In this document: one piece after another, positions 49,096-58,043 of the stretch
Layout: every line of letters begins with the position of its first letter
How positions within the stretch are numbered: the stretch's first letter is position 1
DNA from: Iodidimonas sp. SYSU 1G8
GTDB taxonomy: Bacteria; Pseudomonadota; Alphaproteobacteria; SMXS01
Length of the DNA stretch: 64,000 nucleotides
Assembly: GCF_039655775.1 (NCBI RefSeq)
Contig: NZ_JBBYXJ010000001.1
Span: forward strand, 2,255,501-2,319,500
Reading direction: 5' to 3'
The notes under the pieces: model-generated
Seen by the model: only the letters and a program-made list of their open reading frames with translations
What the model was told of the DNA's origin: nothing
Database searches by the model: none
Position numbers and translations under genes: made by a program

Positions 49096-50888
49096 TGCAG
49101 TCCGAAGACACCCGCAATCTCGTGCTCGCCATCGCCATCGTCCTCGCCATGATGATCGGCTACGAGCTGCTGTTCGCCAAACAGGTCGCGCCGCAACCCG
49201 ACGCGCGCACCCAGCAGAACATCGAGGCCGGCACCGGCCAGCCGGCCCAGCCTGGCGCCGCCCCCGCGCCCGGCACGGCCGCGACACCCGGCACGCCCGA
49301 TCTGAGCGTGCGCGAGGACCGCGCCACCGCGCTCAGCAGCGCGCCGCGCATCGCCATCAAGACGCCGCGCCTGAGCGGCTCGCTGCGTCTCAAGGGCGGC
49401 CGCATCGACGATCTGACCCTGCTGGGCTACCGTCAGACGGTGGAGAAGGATTCGCCGGACGTGGTGCTGCTGTCGCCCGGCCGCACGGAACACCCATATT
49501 TCGTCGATTTCCTCTGGCTCGACGCCGCCGGCCGCCCCGGCACGGCGCTGCCGAGTCCTGAGACAGAATGGCAGACCACGGCAACCACGCTGTCCCCGGG
49601 TAAGCCGGCGGTGCTGACATGGGACAACGGCCAAGGCCTGCTCTTCACCCGCACCTACAGCATCGACGAACACTACCTGATCACCGTCGATGAAGCCGTC
49701 GAGAACACGACCGGCGAGCCGGTCAGCCTGAAGCATTACGCGCTGGTCGACCGCGTGGGTATTCCGGAAAGCGCCCATTCCGCGCTGATCCACGAAGGCC
49801 CCATGGGCGTTCTGGCCAAGGACACGGGCGACAGCTCGCGCGACCTCAAGAACGACATCACCTACAAGAGCCTGAAGGAAGACGCGCTCGACGAGAACCG
49901 CACGTCGTCGCAGACCAGCTATGGCGGCACCACGGGCGGCTGGCTGGGCATCGCCGACAAATACTGGCTCGTCGCCCTGGTCCCGGACAACGCCGCGCCG
50001 TTCACCGGCACCTTCGCCTACAGCCTGGTCAATGGCAGGGACGTCTATCGCAGCGCCGCGGATTCCGCGGCGCGCACCGTGCCCGCGGGCGGCAAGATCG
50101 CCACCAAGACCCGGGTGTTCGCCGGCGCCAAGGAAAGCCGCCTGCTCGAGGCGTATGAGAACGAACAGGGCATCACCCTGTTCGACCGCGCCATCGACTG
50201 GGGCTGGATGCCCTTCCTGGCCAAGCCGGTCTTCTGGCTGCTGGAATGGCTGAAGACCTTCCTGGGCAATTTCGGCCTGGCGATCCTGGCGATCACGGTC
50301 CTGATCAAGCTGGCCTTCTTCACCCTGGCCAACAAGTCCTACATCGCCATGGGCAAGATGCGCAAGCTGACCCCCAAGATCACGGCCTTGCGCGAGCGCT
50401 ACAAGGACGATCCGACGAAGCAGCGCGAAGAGATGATGAAGCTGTACCAGACCGAGAAGGTGAATCCGGTCGCCGGCTGCCTGCCGATCCTGGTGCAGAT
50501 TCCGGTCTTCATCGCGCTTTACCAGGTGCTGATGGCCTCCATCGAGATGCGGCACGCGCCGTTCTATGGCTGGGTCAAGGACATGTCGGCGCACGATCCG
50601 CTGCTGGTCACCAACCTGTTTGGCCTCATTCCATGGACGCCGCCCAGCTTCCTCGCCATCGGCATCTGGACGCTGATCATGGGCGCGACCATGTACATCC
50701 AGCAGCAGCTGAACCCGCCGCCGCCGGATCCGATCCAGGCCAAGGTGTTCCAGTTCCTGCCGCTGCTGTTCATTTTCATGTTCGCCAGCTTCCCCGTGGG
50801 CCTGGTGATCTACTGGACCTGGAACAACATCCTCACCATCGCCCAGCAATGGGTGATCATGAAGCGCCACGGCGCGTTCAACGACTGA
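49095..50888 (+). CDS. yidC: Membrane protein insertase YidC
   Basis: The 597-residue insertase starts [27 protein letters not shown] (TM1). A low-complexity Ala/Pro linker and the large periplasmic P1 domain (about residues 80-360) follow. The conserved five-helix core at the C-terminus includes ILAITVLIKLAFFTLANKSYIAMGKMRKLTPK, GCLPILVQIPVFIALYQVL and QQWVIMKRHG. The TM2 region Lys (VLIKLAF; an Arg in many homologues) is the hydrophilic-groove residue. It is the central gene of the conserved block and overlaps yidD by one base. Confidence 0.97.
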   Translation: MQSEDTRNLVLAIAIVLAMMIGYELLFAKQVAPQPDARTQQNIEAGTGQPAQPGAAPAPGTAATPGTPDLSVREDRATALSSAPRIAIKTPRLSGSLRLKGGRIDDLTLLGYRQTVEKDSPDVVLLSPGRTEHPYFVDFLWLDAAGRPGTALPSPETEWQTTATTLSPGKPAVLTWDNGQGLLFTRTYSIDEHYLITVDEAVENTTGEPVSLKHYALVDRVGIPESAHSALIHEGPMGVLAKDTGDSSRDLKNDITYKSLKEDALDENRTSSQTSYGGTTGGWLGIADKYWLVALVPDNAAPFTGTFAYSLVNGRDVYRSAADSAARTVPAGGKIATKTRVFAGAKESRLLEAYENEQGITLFDRAIDWGWMPFLAKPVFWLLEWLKTFLGNFGLAILAITVLIKLAFFTLANKSYIAMGKMRKLTPKITALRERYKDDPTKQREEMMKLYQTEKVNPVAGCLPILVQIPVFIALYQVLMASIEMRHAPFYGWVKDMSAHDPLLVTNLFGLIPWTPPSFLAIGIWTLIMGATMYIQQQLNPPPPDPIQAKVFQFLPLLFIFMFASFPVGLVIYWTWNNILTIAQQWVIMKRHGAFND

Positions 50889-50889
50889 C

Positions 50890-51543
50890 GTGGACACGAT
50901 CGGCGACATCAGCGACGAGGAACGCCTGGAGCGGGGACGCCTGTTCTTCGCCCAGGAATGCACCTTCATGCTCGGCGTGGCTGGCCTGGGCCAGTTGCCC
51001 ACGCCCGGCCCCATCGAAATCGCCTTCGCGGGGCGCTCGAACGTGGGCAAGTCCAGCCTGCTGAACGCGCTCACCGGGCGCAAGGATCTGGCGCGCACGT
51101 CGAACACGCCGGGCCGCACCCAGCAGCTGAACTATTTCAGCATCCAGCATCCGCGCTACGGGTCGCTGTATCTGGTCGACCTGCCCGGCTATGGCTATGC
51201 CAAGGTGCCCAAGCCGCAGGTCGACGCCTGGATCCGGCTGCTGAAATCCTATCTGCGCGGTCGCCAGACACTGCGCCGCGCCATGCTGCTGATCGATTCG
51301 CGCCACGGCATCCTCGCCGCCGACCGCGAGATCATGACCATGCTGGACGACGCGGCCGTGTCCTATCAGGTGGTGCTGACCAAGATCGACAAGGCCAAGG
51401 GCGACCGGGCCGCGCTGATCGACCGCACGGAAACCGAAGCGCGCAAGCATGTCGCCGCCTTTCCCGAACTGGTGGTGACCAGCAGCGAGACCGGCGAAGG
51501 GATCCCCGAGCTGCGCGCCATTCTCGCCGGGCTGGCCGAATAG
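50890..51543 (+). CDS. yihA: Ribosome biogenesis GTP-binding protein YihA/EngB
   Basis: The 217-residue GTPase starts with GTG one base after the yidC stop. G1 is AGRSNVGKSS (residues about 47-56), G2 is the Thr in TSNTPGRTQ, G3 is DLPGYGYAKV, G4 is TKIDKAKGD and G5 TSSETGEG. It is needed for assembly of the large ribosomal subunit. Continuous with yidC, it completes the rpmH-to-yihA block characteristic of Alphaproteobacteria. Confidence 0.97.
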   Translation: MDTIGDISDEERLERGRLFFAQECTFMLGVAGLGQLPTPGPIEIAFAGRSNVGKSSLLNALTGRKDLARTSNTPGRTQQLNYFSIQHPRYGSLYLVDLPGYGYAKVPKPQVDAWIRLLKSYLRGRQTLRRAMLLIDSRHGILAADREIMTMLDDAAVSYQVVLTKIDKAKGDRAALIDRTETEARKHVAAFPELVVTSSETGEGIPELRAILAGLAE

Positions 51544-51550
51544 CGGCCAC

Positions 51551-51579
51551 TTCCGTCGCCTCCGGCAATCGGCTATAAA
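51551..51579 (+). promoter_or_regulatory. Possible argB promoter
   Basis: TATAAA (51574-51579) is a good -10, and a weak TTCCGT (51551-51556) is 17 bases upstream, with the argB ATG 25 bases beyond. It lies in the 60-base gap between yihA and argB. Confidence 0.35.
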
Positions 51580-51603
51580 CCGCCCCGGAATCGGGAGAGA
51601 ACC

Positions 51604-52506
51604 ATGTCGCAAATGCCCGCCGGATACAGCGAATTGCTGACCGCCACGACCCTGTCCGAGGCGCTGCCCTTCATGCGCAAATATGCGGGCGCGACCATCG
51701 TCATAAAGTATGGCGGCCACGCCATGGGCGATCGCACGCTGGCCGACGAGTTCGCCCGCGACATCGTGCTGATGAAGCAGGTGGGCATCAATCCCGTCGT
51801 GGTGCATGGCGGCGGCCCGCAGATCAAGCAGATGATGGACCGCCTGCGCATCGAGAGCGAGTTCGTCGATGGCCTGCGCGTGACCGACGCGGCGACCATG
51901 GAAATCGTCGAGATGGTCCTGTCGGGCCGGATCAACAAGGAGATCGTCGCCGCCATCAACCGGGCCGGCGGCAGCGCCGTGGGCCTGTCGGGCCGCGACT
52001 GCGACCTGCTGCGCGCGCGCAAGGTCACCCGCACCAAGCGCGACCCGGACAGCAACATCGAGCGCGTGCTCGACATGGGCTATGTGGGCGAGCCGGAATC
52101 GGTCAATCCGCACGTGCTCGACGTGCTGGCCCGCTCCGACCTCATCCCCGTCATCGCCCCGATCGGCTATGGCGACGAGGGCGAGACCTACAATGTGAAC
52201 GCCGACACCTTCGCCGGCGCCATCGCCGCCGCCGTCGGCGCCCGCCGCCTGCTGATGCTGACCGACGTCAAGGGCGTGCTGAACAAGGCCGGCGAGCTGA
52301 TGACCAACCTGTCGCCCGCCGACGTCAATGGCCTGATCGGCGACGGCACGGTGAGCGGCGGCATGATCCCCAAGGTCGAGACCTGCCTGAACGCCGTCCT
52401 CGGCGGCGTGGACGCGGCCGTCATCCTGGACGGACGGGTATCCCACGCGGTGCTGCTCGAGCTATTCACCGCCCACGGCGCCGGCACGCTGATCGGCAAG
52501 AGCTGA
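51604..52506 (+). CDS. argB: Acetylglutamate kinase
   Basis: The 300-residue kinase has [13 protein letters not shown] (phosphate-binding), [61 protein letters not shown] and the ATP-site segment [15 protein letters not shown]. It phosphorylates N-acetyl-L-glutamate in arginine synthesis. It carries an N-terminal extension ([26 protein letters not shown]) seen in arginine-sensitive, hexameric forms. GGGAGAGAACC precedes the ATG. It is downstream of yihA, a frequent alphaproteobacterial order. Confidence 0.97.
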   Translation: MSQMPAGYSELLTATTLSEALPFMRKYAGATIVIKYGGHAMGDRTLADEFARDIVLMKQVGINPVVVHGGGPQIKQMMDRLRIESEFVDGLRVTDAATMEIVEMVLSGRINKEIVAAINRAGGSAVGLSGRDCDLLRARKVTRTKRDPDSNIERVLDMGYVGEPESVNPHVLDVLARSDLIPVIAPIGYGDEGETYNVNADTFAGAIAAAVGARRLLMLTDVKGVLNKAGELMTNLSPADVNGLIGDGTVSGGMIPKVETCLNAVLGGVDAAVILDGRVSHAVLLELFTAHGAGTLIGKS

Positions 52507-52565
52507 CGCCGCACCGCCCGCAACGACGCACCGTGCAACAATCCCCGCGCCGCGTGGCAGCGGGG

Positions 52566-52594
52566 TTTACACGGGGTGCGGCTTTCCCTATTCT
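52566..52594 (+). promoter_or_regulatory. Promoter of tRNA-Arg(CCG)
   Basis: TTTACA (52566-52571) and TATTCT (52589-52594) are spaced by exactly 17 bases, and the tRNA 5' end lies 20 bases downstream. This fits a sigma-70-type promoter for the tRNA gene. Confidence 0.65.
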
Positions 52595-52614
52595 CCGCCG
52601 CGATCGAGACACCG

Positions 52615-52691
52615 GCACCCGTAGCTCAGCTGGATAGAGTGCTGCCCTCCGAAGGCAGAGGTCACAGGTTCGAATCCTGTCGGGTGCGCCA
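52615..52691 (+). tRNA. tRNA-Arg (anticodon CCG)
   Basis: The complete 77-base cloverleaf has 5' GCACCCG pairing with CGGGTGC, anticodon stem-loop CTGCCCTCCGAAGGCAG with CCG, T arm ACAGGTTCGAATCCTGT, discriminator G and encoded CCA. It decodes CGG. A TTTTT run just after it may end transcription. Confidence 0.97.
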
Positions 52692-52735
52692 TTTTTCCAG
52701 TGACGCTGGAAATTGGTCTACGCAAGGTTGGAAGA

Positions 52736-53173
52736 TCACCGCCCGGCGTGATCTGCGCAATCCACGTCGAGAGTTTGGCTAAGTTCGGCGAGGCTCACCG
52801 CCGCCAATCGCTTGACCAGCAATGCCTCGGCATCGCGCAGGGCATCATCGACCGCCGCATTGACAAGCCGCTCGACCGCGCAATCCGGATGTGAGTGCTC
52901 GTTGCCGATTGCAAATAGCCTGGGGCCGCCGACCGCGCGATAGACATCGAGCAGCGATACACGTTCCAGATCGCAGGCAATGACCCAGCCACCGCCATGC
53001 CCCTTGTCTGACCGGACGTAGCCCGCATCGCGCAACCCCGCCATCGTGCGACGAACCACGACCGGATTGGTCCGCAGCATCACGCCGATGGCTTCCGAGG
53101 TCATAGGTCCTTGATGACGCCCCATATGGAGCAAGACATGCAGCATTCGGGAGAGGCGGGTGTCGTTTCGCAT
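52736..53173 (-). CDS. Rrf2-family transcriptional regulator
   Basis: The 145-residue regulator starts [68 protein letters not shown], a winged HTH of the Rrf2 class. Its ligand region has a single Cys ([10 protein letters not shown]) rather than the three Cys that hold Fe-S in IscR/NsrR. ATG 53173 gives the usual start. It is divergent from the methyltransferase gene, and the 86-base gap carries a dyad ACTT-TAT-AAGT. Confidence 0.9.
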   Translation of the reverse strand: MRNDTRLSRMLHVLLHMGRHQGPMTSEAIGVMLRTNPVVVRRTMAGLRDAGYVRSDKGHGGGWVIACDLERVSLLDVYRAVGGPRLFAIGNEHSHPDCAVERLVNAAVDDALRDAEALLVKRLAAVSLAELSQTLDVDCADHAGR

Positions 53174-53200
53174 GGCTGATCTTTCGCATAGATCGCGCCA

Positions 53201-53236
53201 TTGGCAAGAACAGTCGATCATGATACTTTATAAGTT
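53201..53236 (+). promoter_or_regulatory. Promoter and candidate Rrf2 operator upstream of methyltransferase
   Basis: TTGGCA (53201-53206) and TACTTT (53224-53229) are spaced by 17 bases; TATAAG (53229-53234) is an alternative -10. Overlapping it is the dyad ACTT-TAT-AAGT (53225-53235), well placed for repression by the divergent Rrf2-type protein. Confidence 0.45.
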
Positions 53237-53259
53237 ACGTGATTCGAGAGGTCGAGGAA

Positions 53260-54039
53260 ATGCGGGAATTCGAAAGCCAAGATCACTGGGACAGAGCGGC
53301 CAGCCATTATCAGCGGACTGCGCACCCTTTCACCGCGCTCTTTGCGGAGGCGGCGCTCGCGCGCATCGACCTTTCGCCCCAGAGCTATGTCCTCGATGTA
53401 GCAGCCGGAACCGGCGCCCTCGCGCTGGCGGCGGCGCGCACCGGGGCACGGGTGCTGGCGACCGACTTCTCGCCCGGCATGGTGGCATGCATTGCCGCCC
53501 AGGGATGTCCAAACGTCGAGGCGCAGGTGATGGACGGACAGGCGCTTGACCTGCCCGACGCTCAGTTCGATGCCGTCTTTTCGATCTTCGGCGTCATCAT
53601 GTTCCCCGATTGGCGAAAGGGTCTCGCGGAGATGCTGCGGGTTACGCGGCCGGGCGGGCATGGCGTCGTCGCGACCTGGCAGAGCCGGGGCGCCGCGACC
53701 TTCCTGCTGCTGGGTGAAATCCGGCAGAAGCTGTTCCCTGATCGTACAGGTATGGCAATGCCTGAAGCCGTACACACCCTGAGCGATCCGGAAGATTTCG
53801 CCCGCGCCCTCATCGCTGCCGGCTATCGCGCGCCCCGGATCGAGGCGGTGACCCACGATTTTCTACTCGAGGTGGCGGCGCTTGACGCGCCTGATACTCT
53901 GTTCGGCATGTCGCCGGACTGGACGAGCCTGAACGACGTGGAAAAGGCGGCGGTGATTGCCGAGGTGCGAGACAGGGCCGGTGATCGTCTGGTCCTGCCC
54001 ATACCCTCGACCGCGCTCATTGGCGTGGCGGAACGATAA
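53260..54039 (+). CDS. Class I SAM-dependent methyltransferase
   Basis: The 259-residue methyltransferase has the SAM-binding motif I VLDVAAGTGALALAAARTGARV and motif II ATDFSPGMV. FDAVFSIFGVIMFPDWRKGLAEMLRVTRPGG is typical of Ubi/COQ5-like small-molecule methyltransferases. I prefer ATG 53260 (GAGG just ahead) to GTG 53239. Divergent pairing with the Rrf2-type regulator suggests control by it. The substrate is unknown. Confidence 0.87.
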   Translation: MREFESQDHWDRAASHYQRTAHPFTALFAEAALARIDLSPQSYVLDVAAGTGALALAAARTGARVLATDFSPGMVACIAAQGCPNVEAQVMDGQALDLPDAQFDAVFSIFGVIMFPDWRKGLAEMLRVTRPGGHGVVATWQSRGAATFLLLGEIRQKLFPDRTGMAMPEAVHTLSDPEDFARALIAAGYRAPRIEAVTHDFLLEVAALDAPDTLFGMSPDWTSLNDVEKAAVIAEVRDRAGDRLVLPIPSTALIGVAER

Positions 54040-54110
54040 GCTCCCCTTCCTCTGCGTAGCACGATCACCGCCAGCCGGCCGCAATGAATGCGCTTGTATC
54101 AGGCCCCGCC

Positions 54111-55454
54111 TCACCCCATCCGCCGCCGCAGATCGTGCACCGGGCCGAAGCGCACCAGCGCGGCGCCGATGAGGGGGAGCGCGACGATCCACAGGCGCAC
54201 GCCGGTGATGCCGAGCGGACTGGCGATGCTGAAGACGGCGCTGGCGGCAAGTCCGGCCGAGATCAGCAGCAGGCCGGCGATCAGGCGCCATCCGGGAATC
54301 GGTTTGTTTTCCCGTTCCAACACCTGACGGCTCGGGCGCTCGAAACGGGCGAACAGCAGGATCAGCGGCACCAGCGCGGCGATATAGAGCGCGAACCACA
54401 CCGGGCGGGCGAGCCACCAGGCTGGCGTGCCGGGCATCACCTCGAGCCCGACGCCGCCGAGCAGCCAGGCGCCGACCATGATCGCCACGAAGGCGGTCAG
54501 GTGCCACAGATAGATGGTCATGATCATGCCGTTGATCAGCACGACGCCCGTCCACAGCCGCAGATCATCCAGCAGCCGCCGCGCGGCGGGCTGAAGCGCC
54601 AGGGCGAAGCCGGTCTGGGCGATGCCCAGCGCCAGCAGCGCGACCGTCGGCGGCATGGAATTGCTGAGCGGCTCGCCCGGCACGCCGATCATGGCGACGG
54701 GATAAGGCCCGAGCGCCACCAGCAGCACCAGCGCGGCAAGGCCGCCCAGGCCCCAGAGCAGCGCCCGCGCGGGGCGCTCGAAGACGCCCTCGCTCCAGGC
54801 GTAGCCCAGCTGATGGACGGCCAGCCAGACGAAGGCGAAGTTGAGAAAGTTCACATAGGGCACGTGCAGGGCCAGCGTCGCCGCGTCGATGGCGACCGCG
54901 CCCGCGGCCAGCACCCAGAACGAGCCCAGTCCGAACCGGCGCCACAAGGCGGCGGTCCACGGCACCACGGCCGCGACCATGAGATAGACGGCGAGGAACC
55001 AGACCGGAATGAGCGCCAGCTGCGCCGCCAGCCGGACGATCTCCCGGTCCACGCCCATGACCGTGCCGAACAGAGCAAACAGCGTCCAGATCAGAAACAG
55101 CGGCAGCACCGGATTGACCAGCCGCTGCAGCCGGCCGGTGAACCATTCGGCATAGGTGCCGCCCGTGCGCCGGGTCGCCGCCCACGAAACGTAGTTGGAA
55201 AAGCCGCCGACCAGAAAGAAGATGGGCATCACCTGGAAGCCCCAGGTCAGCCACTGGGTCCATGGCACGATGCCGAGCAGATGGCCGCCCTGCACCGCGC
55301 CGTTCTCCATGTAGGGCGCCGCCACCAGCCAGTGGCCGATGACCACGGCAAGGATGGAGAAGGCGCGCAGGAAATCCACGTAGCGGTTGCGCTCGGGCGG
55401 CGCCTGCCGCGCCAGCGCCTCGGCGCGCGACCAGAGCGTGGGTTTGTCGGGCAT
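54111..55454 (-). CDS. Acyltransferase 3 family membrane protein
   Basis: The 447-residue protein starts MPDKPTLWSRAEALARQAPPERNRYVDFLRAFSILAVVIGHWLVAAPY. The RYVDFLRAF...H segment carries the family's membrane-embedded His. About ten to eleven TMs follow, and WFLAVYLM and FFLVGGFSNY are characteristic. Such enzymes O-acetylate sugars or transfer succinyl groups at the envelope. ATG 55454 is preferred; the frame extends to 55676 over the start region of the divergent glycosyltransferase fusion gene. Probable role in surface-glycan decoration near the glf fusion. Confidence 0.85.
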   Translation of the reverse strand: MPDKPTLWSRAEALARQAPPERNRYVDFLRAFSILAVVIGHWLVAAPYMENGAVQGGHLLGIVPWTQWLTWGFQVMPIFFLVGGFSNYVSWAATRRTGGTYAEWFTGRLQRLVNPVLPLFLIWTLFALFGTVMGVDREIVRLAAQLALIPVWFLAVYLMVAAVVPWTAALWRRFGLGSFWVLAAGAVAIDAATLALHVPYVNFLNFAFVWLAVHQLGYAWSEGVFERPARALLWGLGGLAALVLLVALGPYPVAMIGVPGEPLSNSMPPTVALLALGIAQTGFALALQPAARRLLDDLRLWTGVVLINGMIMTIYLWHLTAFVAIMVGAWLLGGVGLEVMPGTPAWWLARPVWFALYIAALVPLILLFARFERPSRQVLERENKPIPGWRLIAGLLLISAGLAASAVFSIASPLGITGVRLWIVALPLIGAALVRFGPVHDLRRRMG

Positions 55455-55674
55455 TGCGGTCACTCGGTCCTCGTCTTGATCGGCCAGCGCGAAGGGTAGC
55501 GCCTGTCCGTGCCGGATGCACGGCCCTTCCCCGATCATCCTTGGGCGAGGCCCCGGATGGCCGTTGTTTTCCCTGAGTTTTTCCTGCCCAGACCCGGCGG
55601 AACAAACTTCGGGGATGCGAGTTTTCTTGTTGCGCTGCCGCATAAGACAGCGTCCCTTCACAAGGAACAAGCGC

Positions 55675-58035
55675 ATGACGGACGCCTCTCTCGGGGTGAA
55701 TGCCCCTGCTTTGCCCGCTCACGGCCACGTCGCGGCCGATCTGCCGCTGTTGATCTGCTTCTCGCACTTGCGGTGGAACTTCGTGTTCCAGCGGCCGCAG
55801 CACATCATGACACGGCTCGCGAGAACCTATCAGGTGGTCTATTTCGAGGAGCCGGTATGGGTAAGCCGCGAGGCCGCGCCAGGGCTGAACTACCACCATT
55901 GCGCGGCGAGCGGCGTCACCGTGGTGACGCCGCGCCTGCCCGAGGGTGCCGCCCAGGTCGATGTCCTGCTGCGCGAGTTGCTGGACGGCCTGCTGGGCGA
56001 CCCGGCGCGGCGGCCGCCCGTGCTCTGGTATTACACGCCCATGATGCTCGACTTTTCGCGGCATGTGCCGGCCAGCCTCGTCGTGTATGATTGCATGGAC
56101 GAGCTGTCGAACTTCCGCTTCGCGGCATCCGATCTGGGCCAGCGCGAGTCCGATCTGCTGCGCCGCGCCGACGTGGTGTTTACCGGCGGCTACAGCCTGT
56201 ACGAGGCAAAACGGGACCGCCATGTGAACATCCATCCGTTTCCCAGCAGCGTCGACAAGGCGCATTTCGCCCAGGCGCGCGACCTGTCCGGCGAGGCCGC
56301 CGAGGACCAGCGCGGCATTCCGGGCCCAAGGCTCGGCTATTTCGGCGTCATCGACGAGCGGCTCGACCTCGCCTTGCTGGCCGCCCTGGCCGACGCGCGT
56401 CCGGACTGGTCGATCATCATGGTCGGCCCCGTCGTGAAGATCGATCCGGCCGAGCTGCCGCAGCGGCCGAACATCCACTATCTGGGCGGCAAGTCGTACG
56501 AGGCCCTGCCGGAATATCTCGCCGGCTGGGATGTGGCGCTGATGCCGTTCGCGATGAACGAAGCGACCCGCTTCATCAGTCCCACCAAGACGCCTGAATA
56601 CCTCGCCGGCGGCAAGCCGGTGGTCTCGACGCCCGTCTTCGACGTGGTGCGCCGCTATACGGACCTGCCGGCGGTTCATATCGCGGCGGATACGGGCGGC
56701 TTCATCGCCGCCTGCGACGCCGCGCTGGCCATGGCCGGCGGGCCCGGCGACTGGCTGAAGACCGTCGACGAGGATCTCGCCCATGTCTCGTGGGACGCCA
56801 CGGTGAACGACATGAGCCGGCTCATGGACGAGGCGGCGCTGTCGCAGGGAGACAGCGGACATCCCGCTGCACGACAGGGCCGGCGCAAGGTCGATTATCT
56901 GGTGGTCGGCGCCGGTTTCGCCGGTTCCGTCCTGGCCGAGCGGCTTGCCGCCGGGCTCGGCCGGAAGGTCATGGTCATCGACAAGCGTCCCCATGTCGGC
57001 GGCAACGCCTACGACCGGAAGGACGCGGCCGGCCTGCTGATCCATCAGTACGGCCCGCACATCTTCCACACCAATTCGGCGGACATCGTCCAGTACCTGT
57101 CCCGCTTCACCGAATGGCGCCCGTACGAGCACCGGGTGCTCGCGGCCTGCGACGGCACGCTGGTGCCGATCCCGATCAACCGCACCACGCTGAACGCGGT
57201 CTACGGGCTCGATCTGGCGGACGACGCGGCCGCCGCCGCCTTCCTCGCCGCGCGGGCCGAACCCCGGCTCCTGCGCACCTCCGAGGACGTGGTGATCGCC
57301 AGCGTCGGCCGCGACCTCTATGAGCGCTTCTTTCGCGGCTATACCCGCAAGCAGTGGGGCATGGACCCGTCGGAACTGGACAAGAGCGTCACCGCCCGGG
57401 TCCCGACCCGCACCAATACCGACGACCGCTACTTCACCGATGCGTTCCAGCAGATGCCGGCCGAGGGTTACACGCGCATGTTCGAGCGCATGCTCGATCA
57501 CGAGAACATCGAGGTCAGGCTGGGCACCAGTTATGCCGAGATCATCGGCGAGGTGGAGGCCGGCCACGTCATCTACACCGGCCCCATCGATGAATTCTTC
57601 GATTTCCGTTTCGGCAAGCTGCCATACCGGAGCCTGCGGTTCCGGCACGAGACGCTGGACCAGGAATGGCTGCAGCCGGTCGCCGTGGTGAACTATCCGG
57701 ACGAGGCCGTCGCCCATACCCGCGTGACGGAATACAAGCATTTGACCGGCCAGACCCATCCGCGCACCAGCATCACCTATGAATACCCGGCCGATGCCGG
57801 CGATCCCTATTACCCGATCCCGCGCCCAGAGAACCAGGCGCTGTTCAAACGCTACGAGGCGCTGGCGGCGGCGACGCCGGGCGTGACCTTTGTCGGCCGC
57901 CTTGGGACCTACAAATACTACAACATGGACCAGGTCGTCGGTCAGGCGCTGGCGACATTCCGGCGCATCGCGGCGAGGACGGCTTCGGCCGGTGGTCCCG
58001 CGCCCGGCGACGAAATGGCGGCGGCGGCCGAGTAG
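55675..58035 (+). CDS. glf: Fused glycosyltransferase / UDP-galactopyranose mutase
   Basis: The 786-residue fusion protein starts MTDASLGVNAPALPAHG at ATG 55675. Residues about 20-395 are a glycosyltransferase 4-like domain (LLICFSHLRWNFVFQRPQHIMTRLA, VVYDCMDELSNF, ISPTKTPEYLAGGKPVVSTP). Residues about 405-770 are UDP-galactopyranose mutase: YLVVGAGFAGSVLAERLA (FAD), GPHIFHTN, INRTTLNAVYG, RKQWGMDPSELDKSV and DDRYFTDAFQQMPAEGYT. The mutase converts UDP-galactopyranose to UDP-galactofuranose, which the transferase half could add to a glycan. The frame is open to 55516, but similarity begins at MTDASLG. Confidence 0.92.
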   Translation: MTDASLGVNAPALPAHGHVAADLPLLICFSHLRWNFVFQRPQHIMTRLARTYQVVYFEEPVWVSREAAPGLNYHHCAASGVTVVTPRLPEGAAQVDVLLRELLDGLLGDPARRPPVLWYYTPMMLDFSRHVPASLVVYDCMDELSNFRFAASDLGQRESDLLRRADVVFTGGYSLYEAKRDRHVNIHPFPSSVDKAHFAQARDLSGEAAEDQRGIPGPRLGYFGVIDERLDLALLAALADARPDWSIIMVGPVVKIDPAELPQRPNIHYLGGKSYEALPEYLAGWDVALMPFAMNEATRFISPTKTPEYLAGGKPVVSTPVFDVVRRYTDLPAVHIAADTGGFIAACDAALAMAGGPGDWLKTVDEDLAHVSWDATVNDMSRLMDEAALSQGDSGHPAARQGRRKVDYLVVGAGFAGSVLAERLAAGLGRKVMVIDKRPHVGGNAYDRKDAAGLLIHQYGPHIFHTNSADIVQYLSRFTEWRPYEHRVLAACDGTLVPIPINRTTLNAVYGLDLADDAAAAAFLAARAEPRLLRTSEDVVIASVGRDLYERFFRGYTRKQWGMDPSELDKSVTARVPTRTNTDDRYFTDAFQQMPAEGYTRMFERMLDHENIEVRLGTSYAEIIGEVEAGHVIYTGPIDEFFDFRFGKLPYRSLRFRHETLDQEWLQPVAVVNYPDEAVAHTRVTEYKHLTGQTHPRTSITYEYPADAGDPYYPIPRPENQALFKRYEALAAATPGVTFVGRLGTYKYYNMDQVVGQALATFRRIAARTASAGGPAPGDEMAAAAE

Positions 58036-58043
58036 CCGCCGCG

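Noticed and set aside
54565-57759. A minus-strand frame of 1064 codons across the glycosyltransferase-glf fusion
   Set aside because: It overlaps two well-supported genes, and its composition is that of an antisense shadow. Its C-terminal part only mirrors the acyltransferase gene in the wrong phase.
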